64,000 bases of DNA from Pseudomonas sp. B21_DOA (GCA_030544685.1 CP086683.1:806001-870000), one strand, 5' to 3'; positions 20,396 through 30,578 are shown, counted from the stretch's first letter. Numbers and translations are program-made. The notes: generated by a model from the letters alone, not told the origin.

Positions 20396-21120
20396 TGGCG
20401 GATCACCACGGCAGTCAGGTTGTCGCGCGCGGCGCCCCGTAGAGCGCCGTCGAACAAACGTTCCAGCGCCACGTGCGGCGCGCTGAGGCTGAGGGCGTTG
20501 CCGAGGGCATCGCTGCTCAAGCCCTGATACAAACCATCGCTGCAGAGCAAAAACACATCGCCCGGATAAACCTCAAGCTCGAGTACATCCAGGGTCAGTG
20601 TGTCGGCGGCGCCGACGGCTCGGGTGAGTGCCTGAGCCGCCGGGTGCGCTGCCGCCTGTTCGACGCTCATTTGCTGCTCGTCGATCAGTTGCTGTTGCAG
20701 CGAGTGGTCCTTGGACAGCTGATACAACCGCTGCCCGCGCCACAGGTAGCAACGGCTGTCGCCGGCCCAGATACAGGCCGCGCGATTGCCTTCCACCAGC
20801 AGCGCGACGACGGTGCTGCCCATGATGCTGTCGTGGCGTCCGGCGGTGACGGTCAACTCCTGCCCCAAACGCCGGTTCAGCCAGTGCAGGCACTGGCGGA
20901 TGGCTTTGAGGCGTTCGTCGAAGTCCTCGTGTTGCGGCAACTCAGCCAGGCTGGCGACGATCAACTGGCTGGCGATGTCGCCACCCTGATGACCGCCCAT
21001 GCCGTCCGCGACCACCCACAGCCCGTGCTGCGGCGAGTCGAGGAAGGCATCTTCGTTGCGCGCCCGCACCTTGCCCGGGTCGGTACGCGCCGCGCTGCGC
21101 CAAGCACTGGCCACCAGCAT
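20392..21120 (-). CDS. stp1: T6SS PP2C-family serine/threonine phosphatase
   Basis: A 242-residue phosphatase with the PP2C metal-binding motifs RARNEDAFLD, WVVADGMGGHQGGDIAS, AACIWAGDSRCYLW and LLCSDGLYQGL, plus the terminal ARDNLTAVVI. It counteracts the neighbouring kinase, resetting Fha and other T6SS targets. The start overlaps the tssM stop and its stop overlaps the kinase start, so the three are translationally coupled. The frame is intact, and position and size match stp1 of the HSI-II cluster of P. aeruginosa. Confidence 0.93.
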   Translation of the reverse strand: MLVASAWRSAARTDPGKVRARNEDAFLDSPQHGLWVVADGMGGHQGGDIASQLIVASLAELPQHEDFDERLKAIRQCLHWLNRRLGQELTVTAGRHDSIMGSTVVALLVEGNRAACIWAGDSRCYLWRGQRLYQLSKDHSLQQQLIDEQQMSVEQAAAHPAAQALTRAVGAADTLTLDVLELEVYPGDVFLLCSDGLYQGLSSDALGNALSLSAPHVALERLFDGALRGAARDNLTAVVIRQ

Positions 21121-24100
21121 CAGAGCTGCACCGGCATACGGAAAGTACGCAGTACGCCCATGTCAAACGGGTTCGGCGTGCGCTGGCTGGTCAGCAGGTA
21201 GTTGGCGCGCAGGCCACCCACGTCGGCTTTCAGTACCAGCACGTCACGACCGTTCAGGTACTCGGTCTGCATCAGGTCGAACAGACGGAACAGCGACCAT
21301 GGGCCGGAGTTCTTCTCGATCCCGATCGGACGCCCGGCCATCTTGTCCATGACCAGGCTGGTGCGACCGTCTTCAGCATCGGTCGGCCACTTGAAGGTCA
21401 TTGGCAGGATCGGGCCGTGACGATATTCCATGGTCTTGTCGCCGAACTTGAATTCGGAACGGCTGACCGCCGGATCGAGGGTGTACGGCTCGAGCTTGAA
21501 CTGCACCGTCGGCTCGGCCGGGTTGATCGAGAAGAAGCTCTGGCGAATGGTCTGCGCCGCCGCCATCTGATCGAGGTATACCTTCGATACCGGCAGGCTG
21601 TGGCCGTCGACGCTGCGCATGCGGTAGTTGCCCGGATCGCCGCTGACGAACGGACGCATGTAGCTGTCGAAGAAGCGGTCGACGGTACCTTGAGCGCGGA
21701 AGAACTCGCGGAAGTCGCTGATCGCCACATCGCTGGTGCTGCTGGCGCTGAACGGGTAACGCTTGCTGATGGTTTTGCCATACACGCTGTACAGCTCGTT
21801 CTGATAACGGCCGTTCAGGTATTGATAGGCATCGTTGAGCACCAGGCGCCACGAGTCTTCGGCCAGCACGTTGAACCACACGCTCAGCGGACGCGGCAGA
21901 CGACCGGAGGCATTGCGCAGGTTGGTCAGCGCATCACGCTGGCCGCTCATGCGCGTCTTGGCCATCTCGAACGCGGCTTGCTCCGGCGTGCTGGAACGGG
22001 CCAGACCGGCCAGTTGCAGTTGCAGGTCGTTGAGCGCGCTGAACGCTGGCGTCAGGTCAGCACCCGGGCCGTTGTTGTCATCAAGCAGACGATGCAGCGG
22101 TTCGAAGCGGCGTTGCAGGGATTTCTTCGCGGTGTCCGGCAGGTTCTTCGCCACGTTCAGCGCCGAAGCCTTGTCGGCGGCAGCGGCGGCGAGTTTGCCG
22201 ACCTTGCCCAGTTTGCCCTTCTGCCCGGCCAGCGCATCGGCAGCTTCGCCGGCTTCATCGACCGGATCAGCCGCAGCTTCGAAGCGGGTGTTTTCACGCA
22301 CTTCGGTGAGCAATGCGAGAACCGGCGAGTTGGCCGACGTCAGGCCCGCCAGTTGCTCGGCGCCTTCGCCGGCGTCGCTGATTGGTGGCAGTGCGACCTG
22401 GCCAACGGCTTCGCTCCAGTAGTTGGCGTAGTCGCGGAAGTACAGCTGCTCGAGCTCGACCATCAGGCGACGCAAGTCCATGTCGCTGATGCCCGCGCCT
22501 TCGCCAAGCACCCAGTTGTCACGCAGGATATCGGTGACCAGCGCCGCGCCCTGCACCGAGAAATACTGCTGATAACCCTGTTGGGTGTAGAAACCCGGGA
22601 TCACGTATTCCGTGCCGATGAACAACGAGCCTTGCGGGCCGAGGTGCTGGCTGAAGCGGTAATCCGGCAGGTTGCGCGCCTGCTCGCGGAGCATGCGGTA
22701 AACCACGTTGGCCAACGATTCGCTGCGCAGGACCTGACGCGCCTGCGTCACCAGTTGATCGTTCAGCGGGTAGATGAACGGCTGCTTGAGCAAGCGCTCA
22801 AGGTGCGTATTCAAACCGTTCTGCACCGCAGTGTTACCGGTGTAGCGCTGCGACCAGTCAGTGGCGACCCAGTCCTTTAGCCACGCCGCGTCGCGACGAT
22901 CCTTCATGTTCAGCATCAGGTATGCACGCAGACTGTTGAGCAGGCGATCGCGGTCCTTCATGTTGGCGCGGATCTGCCCTTCGAGCATGGTTGCCACCCG
23001 TGGCAGCAACTGCGCTTCCAGCTCACGCTCGTAGGCAGTTTTCACCACCGGGTTGATTTCTTCGCCCTGATACAGGCCGCCACGCTCGTGGTACGAGACG
23101 TCGCCCTTGCTCGGGAACACCTGGGTCGCGGCGTAGCTGGTGTCGAGCACTTTCAACACGCCCATGGCGTCATCGCGCGGCGTCACGGCCGAGCGTTGCT
23201 GGGTCCAGTTCTGCGCCAGCGTGCGCAGGTTTTCCAGACGCTCGTAGTTGGCCGAGAAACCACCGGCCCAGAGCATGCCGAACAGTGCCAGTGCCGCCAG
23301 AGCGCCGACGTACAGCGCACGCTGGCCCCAATGAATGCGGCTGCGCTCGCGCTTGTCCAGACCGGCCAGATCGGCCTCGGGGAAAATCACCTGGCTGAGC
23401 AAGTGGTGGATGAACCGCGAACGACCGCTGCGCAGAGTCGGCAGCACGCCGGCGTTCATGCCCAGGCTGGCGCCGATGCCGGCGGTGGTCGAATCCATTT
23501 CCTGGGTCAGGTGCGGTGCGCTGGTCAGATAGAAACCGCGCAGTTGCGTGGCGCGCTGATAGCGGTTGCCGGTGAACGCCATGTCGACGAACAGGCACAG
23601 ACGCTCGCCGATCTGCCCCAACTGATGCGGGAAGTCGAGGATGCGGCCACGGCGCTGAGTGTCGCGCTCGGAGTGCATGCGCATGATCACTTGGCTGTTC
23701 AAGCGGCGCAGCAGCTCTTCGAACTCGTTGCGCAGCACAGCGACGTCGGTGCCGACCTGATCCTTGCGGAAACTGGTGCCGAGCACCTGATCGCTTTCTT
23801 CGCGGGTCAGTTGATCGAAGAACTCGTCGAAGCCGAGCAGCTTGTCAGCCTTGCTCAGGACCAGATACACCGGCACGTCGACGTGCAGTTTCTGGTGCAC
23901 GTCCTGCAGACGGCTGCGCACTTGGCGCGCGAGGGTGTCGATGTCCTGCTCGCTGCCGCCGGTGAGGGTTTCCACCGGAATGGTCACCAGCACGCCGTTC
24001 AACGGACGGCCGCGACGACGCTTGCGCAGCAGCTCCAGCAGGGTGGTCCAGGCGTTGCCGTCGACTTCGGCGTCCGGTTGAGTGGTGTAGCGCCCGGCGG

Positions 24101-24662
24101 TGTCGATCAGGACACCGTGATCGGCGAAATACCAGTCGCAATGACGAGTGCCGAGGGTGTCGCGGGTCAGCTTGCGGTCGATCTTGTTGATCGGGAATTC
24201 CAGACCGGAGAAGTCCAGCAGGCTGGTTTTGCCCGAGGCCTGCGGACCGATCAGCAGGTACCACGGCAAGTCACTGCGCCAGCGCTCGCTGCGACCGCGA
24301 TACAGGCTCGAGGTCTTCAGGGTTTTCAGCGCGTCCTTGAAACGCGCCTTTAACTCTTTCTGTTCTTCGTCGATCAGCTCTTCGCGGCGAATGCGGTCCT
24401 GACCGTCCTCGCTTTCCTCCTCGGCTTTCTTGCGGATACCCGCGCGCCAGCTGACGAAGACCATGGTCAGGCCCCAGATCAGGAACAGCACGCTGATGGT
24501 CAGCAGGCGCGAGGTCGCGCTTTCCCAGAACTTGTAATCATCGACCGCCAACAACGGGCCGACGAACCACACCAGCAGCGCCACGAACAGCACCAGCAGC
24601 AGAGTCCAGACCCAGGTCTGGCGCAGGAAGGCGCCGACTTTCTTGAAAAACTTTTTCATCAC
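21120..24662 (-). CDS. tssM: T6SS inner-membrane complex protein TssM (IcmF)
   Basis: A 1180-residue TssM. Two N-terminal transmembrane helices (about 16-40 and 52-72) precede a cytoplasmic GTPase-like domain with an intact Walker A, GPQASGKT at about 139-146. A third helix lies near residue 450 (ALAALALFGMLWAGGF). The long periplasmic region that binds TssJ follows and ends at ATGA overlap with stp. It joins TssL and TssJ in the envelope-spanning channel. Length and frame are normal for the family, and the retained Walker motif suggests nucleotide binding. The start ATG is 11 bases after tssL's stop. Confidence 0.96.
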   Translation of the reverse strand: MMKKFFKKVGAFLRQTWVWTLLLVLFVALLVWFVGPLLAVDDYKFWESATSRLLTISVLFLIWGLTMVFVSWRAGIRKKAEEESEDGQDRIRREELIDEEQKELKARFKDALKTLKTSSLYRGRSERWRSDLPWYLLIGPQASGKTSLLDFSGLEFPINKIDRKLTRDTLGTRHCDWYFADHGVLIDTAGRYTTQPDAEVDGNAWTTLLELLRKRRRGRPLNGVLVTIPVETLTGGSEQDIDTLARQVRSRLQDVHQKLHVDVPVYLVLSKADKLLGFDEFFDQLTREESDQVLGTSFRKDQVGTDVAVLRNEFEELLRRLNSQVIMRMHSERDTQRRGRILDFPHQLGQIGERLCLFVDMAFTGNRYQRATQLRGFYLTSAPHLTQEMDSTTAGIGASLGMNAGVLPTLRSGRSRFIHHLLSQVIFPEADLAGLDKRERSRIHWGQRALYVGALAALALFGMLWAGGFSANYERLENLRTLAQNWTQQRSAVTPRDDAMGVLKVLDTSYAATQVFPSKGDVSYHERGGLYQGEEINPVVKTAYERELEAQLLPRVATMLEGQIRANMKDRDRLLNSLRAYLMLNMKDRRDAAWLKDWVATDWSQRYTGNTAVQNGLNTHLERLLKQPFIYPLNDQLVTQARQVLRSESLANVVYRMLREQARNLPDYRFSQHLGPQGSLFIGTEYVIPGFYTQQGYQQYFSVQGAALVTDILRDNWVLGEGAGISDMDLRRLMVELEQLYFRDYANYWSEAVGQVALPPISDAGEGAEQLAGLTSANSPVLALLTEVRENTRFEAAADPVDEAGEAADALAGQKGKLGKVGKLAAAAADKASALNVAKNLPDTAKKSLQRRFEPLHRLLDDNNGPGADLTPAFSALNDLQLQLAGLARSSTPEQAAFEMAKTRMSGQRDALTNLRNASGRLPRPLSVWFNVLAEDSWRLVLNDAYQYLNGRYQNELYSVYGKTISKRYPFSASSTSDVAISDFREFFRAQGTVDRFFDSYMRPFVSGDPGNYRMRSVDGHSLPVSKVYLDQMAAAQTIRQSFFSINPAEPTVQFKLEPYTLDPAVSRSEFKFGDKTMEYRHGPILPMTFKWPTDAEDGRTSLVMDKMAGRPIGIEKNSGPWSLFRLFDLMQTEYLNGRDVLVLKADVGGLRANYLLTSQRTPNPFDMGVLRTFRMPVQL

Positions 24663-24673
24663 ACGTCCCTGTT

Positions 24674-25550
24674 TTACGGCTGCGCCTGCGGTTGCACCGC
24701 GGCTGGATCAAGCGGCTGATAAGGATGCAGAACGGTGTCGCGTTGTTCGCTCAGGACCCAGGCGAAGCCCGAATACATCACCACCAGGCAGACCAGAGTA
24801 AAGAGCACCACCATCCACGCCGGCACGATGCGCACCAGGTTGCGGCGCTGATCGTTGAGGCCTTCCCAGTGCGGCGACAACTCGCGCGGCACGTCGCCGC
24901 GCAACTGACGGATCTGCCGGTACAAGGCGTCGCGGATGCCTTCAAGCTCAAGCATGCCGCGCGCCTGCACGCGGTACTTGCCCTCGAAACCGAGGGACAG
25001 GCACAGGTACATCAGTTCGAGCATCGGCAGGTGCTTGACCGGGTTTTTCGACAGCCGATCGAGCAGCTGGAAAAACTTCTCGCCGCCGAAGGTTTCGTTG
25101 TGGAAGCTGCTCAGCAGGCTCATCTGCGACCACTCGCTTTCGTTGCCCCACGGCGTGGTCACGACGGCTTCGTCGACCACGGTGCAGAGCACGTAACGCG
25201 CGGCCATCACCTGGCTGCTTTCCGCACCGTTGTGCAGGGCGCGTACTTCAAACAATTTCAGCCCGGCGGTCAGCCGCTCATTCCAGCGCATACAGGTCTT
25301 CGCGGGTTTCGCTGTGCTTGAGGCGCACCACTTCCGAAAGCAGGTCGGACGAGGCCGCGACCAGCGAGTTGAGGCTGATGTTGAACGCCTCCGCCGGACG
25401 CAGGCGCGCGGCGTAGATCATGCGTTCTTCCAGTTGCTCGAAACGCGGCGGCGCGGCGAAGTCGGTCAGCGGACTCGATGCCGGTCCGTGGCCCTGACGG
25501 TCGAGCAGGACGGTTTTGTCGTCCTGGTTGTAATCCGTTTCCTTGATCAT
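24674..25550 (-). CDS. tssL: T6SS inner-membrane protein TssL (DotU), frameshifted
   Basis: A 291-residue DotU-type TssL after repair. The cytoplasmic helical domain has AARYVLCTVVDEAVVTTPWG and FHNETFGGEKFFQLLDRL, the family signature. A single C-terminal transmembrane helix (WMVVLFTLVCLVVMYSGFAW) anchors it, with a short periplasmic tail and no OmpA-like peptidoglycan-binding domain. The frame breaks near 25283-25284 and needs one base fewer (or two more), giving YALNERLTAGLKLFEV; this differs from most other breaks here, which need an added base. It sits between tssK and tssM, as in HSI-II. Confidence 0.88.
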
Positions 25551-25555
25551 GTCGG

Positions 25556-26887
25556 TCAGTTCCTGATGGCCCAGAATTTCAGTTCAAGCTCGGCGAATTC
25601 GCCGGACACGTGGAACGCGAAACCGCCGGAGCGCTCGAGTTGTGCCAGGTCTTCGGAACTGAGTTCGAGGATGAAATAGGTTTTGTTCGAGTGGAACGCG
25701 ATCTGCCGTGGGGCCACCGGCAACGGTTTGACCTTGATCCCCGGCAAGTGCAGGTTGACCAGTTGGCGGATGCGTTCCACCGGGCCGACCTTGAGGTGCT
25801 GTGGCAAACGCTGACGCAGTTCTTCGGAGTCGCAATTGGCACTGGCTGCCAGCACGAACGAGGCCGAGCCGAGCAGTTTGTGATCGTGCAACGGCGAGAC
25901 GATGATGCCGTACTGACGCGCCTGCAGGATCAACTCGATGGCGTGCTGTTCGAGCACCATCGACAGCACCTGACGGATCGCTTCCATCAGTTTGCGGAAG
26001 CTTGCGCCCTGATCGGCGTGGGAATAGCGGCTGTCCAGACGCGGGCGTTTGCTCTCGCCGGAGAAGGTCGCCAGATCGCCGAGCATGGTCAGCAGCGTGC
26101 GGTACAACTCTTCCGGATGCACTTGTTCCAGACCGAGGTAATGGCGCAGCAGCAGTTCGGTACGGTTGATCAGTTGCAGCATCATGAAGTCGCCGACTTC
26201 AGCGCCGCCGACCTTGCCGTTGGAGCGAATCCGCTCGGCGATGGTGTCGCCACGGTGGCTGAGCATGCTGATGACTTCTTTCAGGCACGACAGCAGGTAG
26301 CTGGAGGCGTGGGCCTGAATGTAGGTCGGGACGAAATCCGGGTCGAGGCTGATCACGCCGTCGGGCGTGGTGTCGAGCACGTCGCAAATTTTCAGCTTCA
26401 CGTAGGCCTGGTCGCTCTGCTGCTCGCCGAGCAACAGCTTGAAATCCGGACGACCGCAGCTGACCTGGCTGGCGGAATCGTCGCCGGCGTTGGAGTCGGC
26501 GACTTCGGCGTCATACGCGGTGTAGCGCGCGAGCACATCGGATTGCTCCGGGCGCCGGGCCTCGATGTGGTTGCCGGTGACCAAAGGCAGCGCCAGATAG
26601 ATCGGCGTGTTGCCGGTGTTCGGCGGCACGTCCAGCGCCAGCGGTTCGGTGTTGCCACCGAGTTCGAACAGGCTGCCGTCCGGCAGGATCCCCGAGGCTT
26701 CACTGATCACCAGTTTGCCCATGTTGAGGAACTGCAAGTCGATCTCCAGATTGAGAAAACCCCAGGTGTAGCCACCGAGCAATTGCGTGCGGGTTTTCAT
26801 CTGGTGATCGTAATAGCGATCGTTGTGCTGGAAGTGCTGCGGACGCAGCAGCATGCCTTCCTGCCAAATGACTTTATGGGTGTTCAT
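25556..26887 (-). CDS. tssK: T6SS baseplate protein TssK
   Basis: A 443-residue TssK, the trimeric adaptor that links the baseplate to the TssJLM membrane complex. The N-terminus (KVIWQEGMLLRPQHFQHNDR) is diagnostic for the family, and the C-terminal domain ends with LKFWAIRN. The frame is intact, and start and stop lie within a few bases of tssJ and tssL. It corresponds to hsiJ2 in the older P. aeruginosa naming. No oddity seen. Confidence 0.96.
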   Translation of the reverse strand: MNTHKVIWQEGMLLRPQHFQHNDRYYDHQMKTRTQLLGGYTWGFLNLEIDLQFLNMGKLVISEASGILPDGSLFELGGNTEPLALDVPPNTGNTPIYLALPLVTGNHIEARRPEQSDVLARYTAYDAEVADSNAGDDSASQVSCGRPDFKLLLGEQQSDQAYVKLKICDVLDTTPDGVISLDPDFVPTYIQAHASSYLLSCLKEVISMLSHRGDTIAERIRSNGKVGGAEVGDFMMLQLINRTELLLRHYLGLEQVHPEELYRTLLTMLGDLATFSGESKRPRLDSRYSHADQGASFRKLMEAIRQVLSMVLEQHAIELILQARQYGIIVSPLHDHKLLGSASFVLAASANCDSEELRQRLPQHLKVGPVERIRQLVNLHLPGIKVKPLPVAPRQIAFHSNKTYFILELSSEDLAQLERSGGFAFHVSGEFAELELKFWAIRN

Positions 26888-26889
26888 GA

Positions 26890-27389
26890 TCAGTCATCCG
26901 CCTTGGCGAGCACTTGTTGGGTGTTGCGGATACCGGCCTGATCGAGGGTCAGATCAGCCTCGGTGAGTTCCAGCGGAGTGATCTGCACGGTGTGCCGCCA
27001 TTGGGTATCCGGCAGGTCGCGATAGGCAGCGAGGATGCCTACGTAACGGCTGCCCTCCTCCACGCTGAGTTTCAGTTCCACGGTTTCACCCGGGCGCAGT
27101 TCGAGTTCTTCACTGGCCACCAGATCCGGGTTGAGGGATTCCTTGGCGCGTTCGTAAAGGCTGAAGAAATCAGCGTTCTCGAAGGTCACCGGGTGCTTGA
27201 GTTCGAACAGGCGCACGACGATCGGCGACGGCCGCCCGTTGAGATCCGGGTTGAGCTGATCGCTGCCGGTCAGCTTGAGGTTGATCTTGGTCACTTTCGA
27301 GTACGGCGACAGCGACGAGCAACCGGCAAGCAGCACCAGCACGGTGAGCGCAGTCAGCGTCTTGAAAAAGCGGTCGAGCGGCGAGACAT
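26890..27389 (-). CDS. tssJ: T6SS outer-membrane lipoprotein TssJ (one-base frameshift in signal peptide)
   Basis: A 166-residue lipoprotein. As sequenced, the frame opens only at a GTG seven residues before the lipobox, too short for export. Adding one base to the A-run 27365-27369 (plus strand) restores ATG 27389 and a proper signal, MSRRSTAFFKTLTALTVLVL, ending in LLAGC. The mature part (KINLKLTGSDQLNPDLNGRP; VVRLFELKHPVTFENADFFSLYER) is the TssJ transthyretin-like fold that contacts the periplasmic end of TssM. It starts six bases after the fha gene. Confidence 0.9.
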
Positions 27390-27394
27390 GCGCA

Positions 27395-28591
27395 TCATCC
27401 TTGGTGGTCGGTGTGGAGGGTGGAGATCAGGCGGATCTGTTCTTCGTAAGCCTGGGCAAAGTCGCGGGCCAGCAGACGCTCGCTCCAGTCATCGTCCTGA
27501 CGCAGTGCCTGGTGGTAGCGGCCGAATGCTCTCCAGCGCCCGCCCGAAGTGGCGATCAATGGCTTGTTGTCACGCTCGAACCGCAGGGTCAATTGTTCTG
27601 GCGAGAAGTGCTCCAGCGTGCCACGCACGGCGGCGCGACTGGCGGTGAGCAAAGCCACTTGGTGCGCCTGCAGATCACGGAATGCGCGGGAGATCGCCTG
27701 CTCGGCCGGCAGATGCCCGGGCTTGCTTGGCTGCAACAGAATCTGCAGTGCTTCGCTCGGATCGACGGCAAATTTCAGCGGGTTCTTGTTGGTGCCTTGC
27801 ACGGTGGTCTGGGCCAGACGCAATTCGTTCTTCAGTTCGGAGCGGGTACGCAGACTCTGCTGCAAACCGCCGATGCTCTGGCGCAGCAGCCGCGCTGCGT
27901 TCAGCGCCAGCGCTTCACGTTCGTCGTGGCTGAGGGCTTTGACGTCGACGCCCAGCGCCGCGCCGAAGTGCTCCCAGAAACCTTCGCTCTGACGCTCGAC
28001 GGCTTTCGGCGCAGGCGCCGGCTCAGGCTCGACCGGGGCGGCAATCAGCTCCGGGACCATCAGGCTTTCCATGTCGATGCGCGCGTAGTCGGCACGCTGA
28101 CGGGAATCTTCCGGCTTGGCGGTGGGCGACAGCAGCTCGTCGATTTCCGAGTACACGCGCTCTTGCTGTTCGAGGGCATTGAGCGGGTCGAGATCGAGGA
28201 ACGCGTCGTCCGGAATGATGCTGCCAGCCGCGCGCGGGCGGCCGACTTCGCCGTCGAAGGTCGCCGGGTCACGGACCAGCCGCGCGCGGATCTCGAAGTC
28301 ACCAAGAATGTAAGTGCTGCCGTGCTCGATGCGTACCGGCTCGCCCTTGTGCAGGCGTGCGCCGCTGCTGCCGTCCTGGACACCGTTGCTGCTGGTGTCG
28401 GTGAGGAAGAACGAGCCTTCGCGGTAGCTGACAATCGCGTGGTGATTGGACAGGTGACGCTTGCGGTCAGGGATGATCCAGTCGCAGTCCTCGCCGCGCC
28501 CGATCACGCCACCGGCCTGCTTGAAGGTCCGCTGGCACAGCTCGGTGGGCACGAACTGCTTGGTGTTCAGCATTTCGAAAACCAATTCCAT
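27395..28591 (-). CDS. fha2: T6SS forkhead-associated (FHA) domain protein
   Basis: A 398-residue protein. Residues 1-100 are an FHA phosphothreonine-binding domain with GGVIGRGEDCDW, HLSNHHAIVSYREGSFFLTD and TSSNGV. The rest matches the TagH/ImpI C-terminal domain (FWEHFGAALGVDVKALSHDE and ARLLRQSIGGLQQSLRTR), ending with helices rich in arginine and aspartate (LARDFAQAYEEQIRLISTLH). It senses Stk-dependent phosphorylation and promotes T6SS assembly. The frame is intact and it lies directly after the small lipoprotein, the HSI-II order. Confidence 0.94.
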   Translation of the reverse strand: MELVFEMLNTKQFVPTELCQRTFKQAGGVIGRGEDCDWIIPDRKRHLSNHHAIVSYREGSFFLTDTSSNGVQDGSSGARLHKGEPVRIEHGSTYILGDFEIRARLVRDPATFDGEVGRPRAAGSIIPDDAFLDLDPLNALEQQERVYSEIDELLSPTAKPEDSRQRADYARIDMESLMVPELIAAPVEPEPAPAPKAVERQSEGFWEHFGAALGVDVKALSHDEREALALNAARLLRQSIGGLQQSLRTRSELKNELRLAQTTVQGTNKNPLKFAVDPSEALQILLQPSKPGHLPAEQAISRAFRDLQAHQVALLTASRAAVRGTLEHFSPEQLTLRFERDNKPLIATSGGRWRAFGRYHQALRQDDDWSERLLARDFAQAYEEQIRLISTLHTDHQG

Positions 28592-28609
28592 GTTTGATGC
28601 TCCTTGCGG

Positions 28610-28750
28610 TCACTTGCCGCGATTGACCGCTTGCGGATCACCCAACGGGCGATAGTCGTTGTCGTTGAATTTGTAATTGCCGCTACAGCCGCCAAGGCCG
28701 CATAGAACGACGAGGGTCAGCAGGACAGCGTGCCAGTGACGAACAGACAT
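28610..28750 (-). CDS. orfX: Small T6SS-associated lipoprotein (OrfX-like)
   Basis: A 46-residue lipoprotein. The signal sequence (MSVRHWHAVLLTLVVLCGLG) ends in the lipobox LGGC; the mature part is only about 26 residues (SGNYKFNDNDYRPLGDPQAV, then NRGK). It sits between sfa and fha, exactly where P. aeruginosa HSI-II has orfX (PA1664), as I recall. It may assist or seal the outer-membrane base of the machine, but no function is known. The start ATG at 28750 has GAGACCCTCTG just upstream, with a weak Shine-Dalgarno. Confidence 0.78.
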   Translation of the reverse strand: MSVRHWHAVLLTLVVLCGLGGCSGNYKFNDNDYRPLGDPQAVNRGK

Positions 28751-29047
28751 CAGAGGGTCTCCAGGTGTAGACAAAGCACAAAGCGCCGACCCTTGCGGGC
28801 GGCGCTGAAATAAGTTTTTGAGGTGGGCTCGAAGCCTCTAGATCGGGGCCTTGAGCCATAGCCTGGAGGTACGGCGACCTCCCGTGGCGAGGGGACTTGT
28901 CCCCGTTGGGGTGCGCAGCGCCCCCAAAACCTGCCAGCGCGATTTCTCAGTGAAACCGTATGTACCGGACTGCGACTGCTGCGCAGCCGGACGGGGATAA
29001 ATCCCCTCGCCACAGGGTATGTGTTGGGTTCGAAGAAGTGCTGTAGC
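28751..29047. repeat. Gap inside the T6SS operon holding hairpins and an inverted repeat
   Basis: A 297-base interruption between sfa and orfX. At 28777-28803 is a GC-rich hairpin (AGCGCCG...CGGCGCT). At 28884-29013 a long inverted repeat begins GTGGCGAGGGGACTTGTCCC and ends GGGGATAAATCCCCTCGCCAC, the same family as the repeat at 57125-57252. It could attenuate transcription from the upstream half of the cluster and favour an internal promoter for orfX-fha onward; none was identified with confidence. Confidence 0.6.
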
Positions 29048-30568
29048 TCAACCATCAAAGTCACCCAAATTGATATTCAGGCGCCCGAGGCGGTACAGCA
29101 GCGTGCGCCGTGGCAGGCCCAGTTCGCGGGCCGCGAGGGTCTGGTTGCCATCGTTCTTGCGCAGGCAATCGAGCAGCAATGTGCGCTCGACCTGCTCCAG
29201 CCGTTCGCGCAGATTCAGGCCGCTGTTGTCTTCCGGCATCGCTTCCAGGCGCAGGGAAAAATGCTCGGCGAGCAACTCGCCGCCCTCGCAGAGCAACACC
29301 GCGCGCTCGACCAGTGCCTTGAGTTCGCGAACGTTGCCGGGAAAGGTGTAACCGCATAGATGCTCCAGCGCCGAGTCCGACCAGCGCACCGGATCACGCT
29401 GCAGAAACGTGCAGGTCTTCTCGGCGAAATGCCGGGCCAGGTCGAGGATGTCGCCTTCGCGCTGACGCAGGGCCGGCAGTTCGATCGGGAATTGCTTGAG
29501 GCGGTAATACAAGTCCTCGCGGAACTTGCCTTCGCCAACCAGCGCCGCCAGATCGCGGTGCGTCGCAGCGATGATGCGCACGTCGATCTTGTGCGTGTCG
29601 TTGGAACCCAGCGGACGAATCTCGCCTTCCTGCAACACGCGCAGAATCTTTGCCTGCAACGACAGCGGCATGTCGCCGATCTCGTCGAGCAGCAGCGTGC
29701 CGCCATTGGCTGCATCGAACAGACCGGCGCGGTCGCGATCGGCGCCGGTGAAAGCGCCCTTGCGATAGCCGAACAACTCGCTTTCAAGCAGGTTTTCCGG
29801 CACCGCCGCGCAGTTCTGCACGATGAACGCCTGGGACCGACGCGGGCCACAATCGTGGATCGCCCGCGCCACCACTTCCTTGCCGGTGCCGGTTTCGCCC
29901 CGCAGCAAAACGGTGTACGGGCTGTGCAGGACTTTGCTGATCAGCGAATGGGTCTGGCGCATCGCCGCGCTTTTGCCGATCAGGCCGTAGCCGCTGATGC
30001 TCGGCACGCTGCGTGTAGCCGTGACCAATTCGGCGGTTGGCTGACGCAGGCGTTGCAGCAGATGCAGTTGGCCGAGCACGAACGAGCCGAGTTGGCCGAG
30101 GGAATCGGCGAAACCTTGCAGGTCAGTACGCCGGCGGCTGGCGCAGAGCAGCAAGCCCTCGACCGACTTGTGCTGATTGACCAGCGGCACGCACAACAGC
30201 GACTGCCACGGCGTGCTCGCCGCCGGCAGAAAACTGGTTTCGTGCAGGCTGCCGGTCAGGTCGTCGAGGCACACCACGCGGTTCTGGCACAGGGCGAATT
30301 GCAGCAGTTGTTCACCGTTGTAATCGGCCGGCAGGCTCGCCGCCTGACGCGGTTGCAGCGCGCCGTCGAGGCACTCGGCGTTCATCCCCAGGCAGGTGTG
30401 GGTGGCGTCGAGCAGGTACAGCTGCGTCAGTTCGCAGCCGCTCAGCTCGGCCAACCCACGGACGAATTCACCCAGCAGCGCAGCACTGTCCGCCGCGCGC
30501 GACAGACTGGCGAACTGCGCCAGCAACGCTTCGGCGTAGACCAGTGGCTGCGGCACCTGAGTGAACAT
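29048..30568 (-). CDS. sfa2: Sigma-54-dependent activator of the T6SS, Sfa/VasH type
   Basis: A 506-residue enhancer-binding protein. Residues 1 to about 170 form a GAF-like sensory domain. The AAA+ domain has Walker A GETGTGKE (224-231), the sigma-54 contact loop GAFTGA (271-276) and LLLDEIGDMPL as Walker B. A Fis-type HTH closes the protein (NQTLAARELGLPRRTLLYRL). The ATG at 30568 is preferred over the GTG at 30577. It lies between clpV and orfX, matching sfa2. Expected to drive hcp and vgrG operons, and perhaps this cluster, with RpoN. Confidence 0.93.
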   Translation of the reverse strand: MFTQVPQPLVYAEALLAQFASLSRAADSAALLGEFVRGLAELSGCELTQLYLLDATHTCLGMNAECLDGALQPRQAASLPADYNGEQLLQFALCQNRVVCLDDLTGSLHETSFLPAASTPWQSLLCVPLVNQHKSVEGLLLCASRRRTDLQGFADSLGQLGSFVLGQLHLLQRLRQPTAELVTATRSVPSISGYGLIGKSAAMRQTHSLISKVLHSPYTVLLRGETGTGKEVVARAIHDCGPRRSQAFIVQNCAAVPENLLESELFGYRKGAFTGADRDRAGLFDAANGGTLLLDEIGDMPLSLQAKILRVLQEGEIRPLGSNDTHKIDVRIIAATHRDLAALVGEGKFREDLYYRLKQFPIELPALRQREGDILDLARHFAEKTCTFLQRDPVRWSDSALEHLCGYTFPGNVRELKALVERAVLLCEGGELLAEHFSLRLEAMPEDNSGLNLRERLEQVERTLLLDCLRKNDGNQTLAARELGLPRRTLLYRLGRLNINLGDFDG

Positions 30569-30578
30569 CACGCCCACC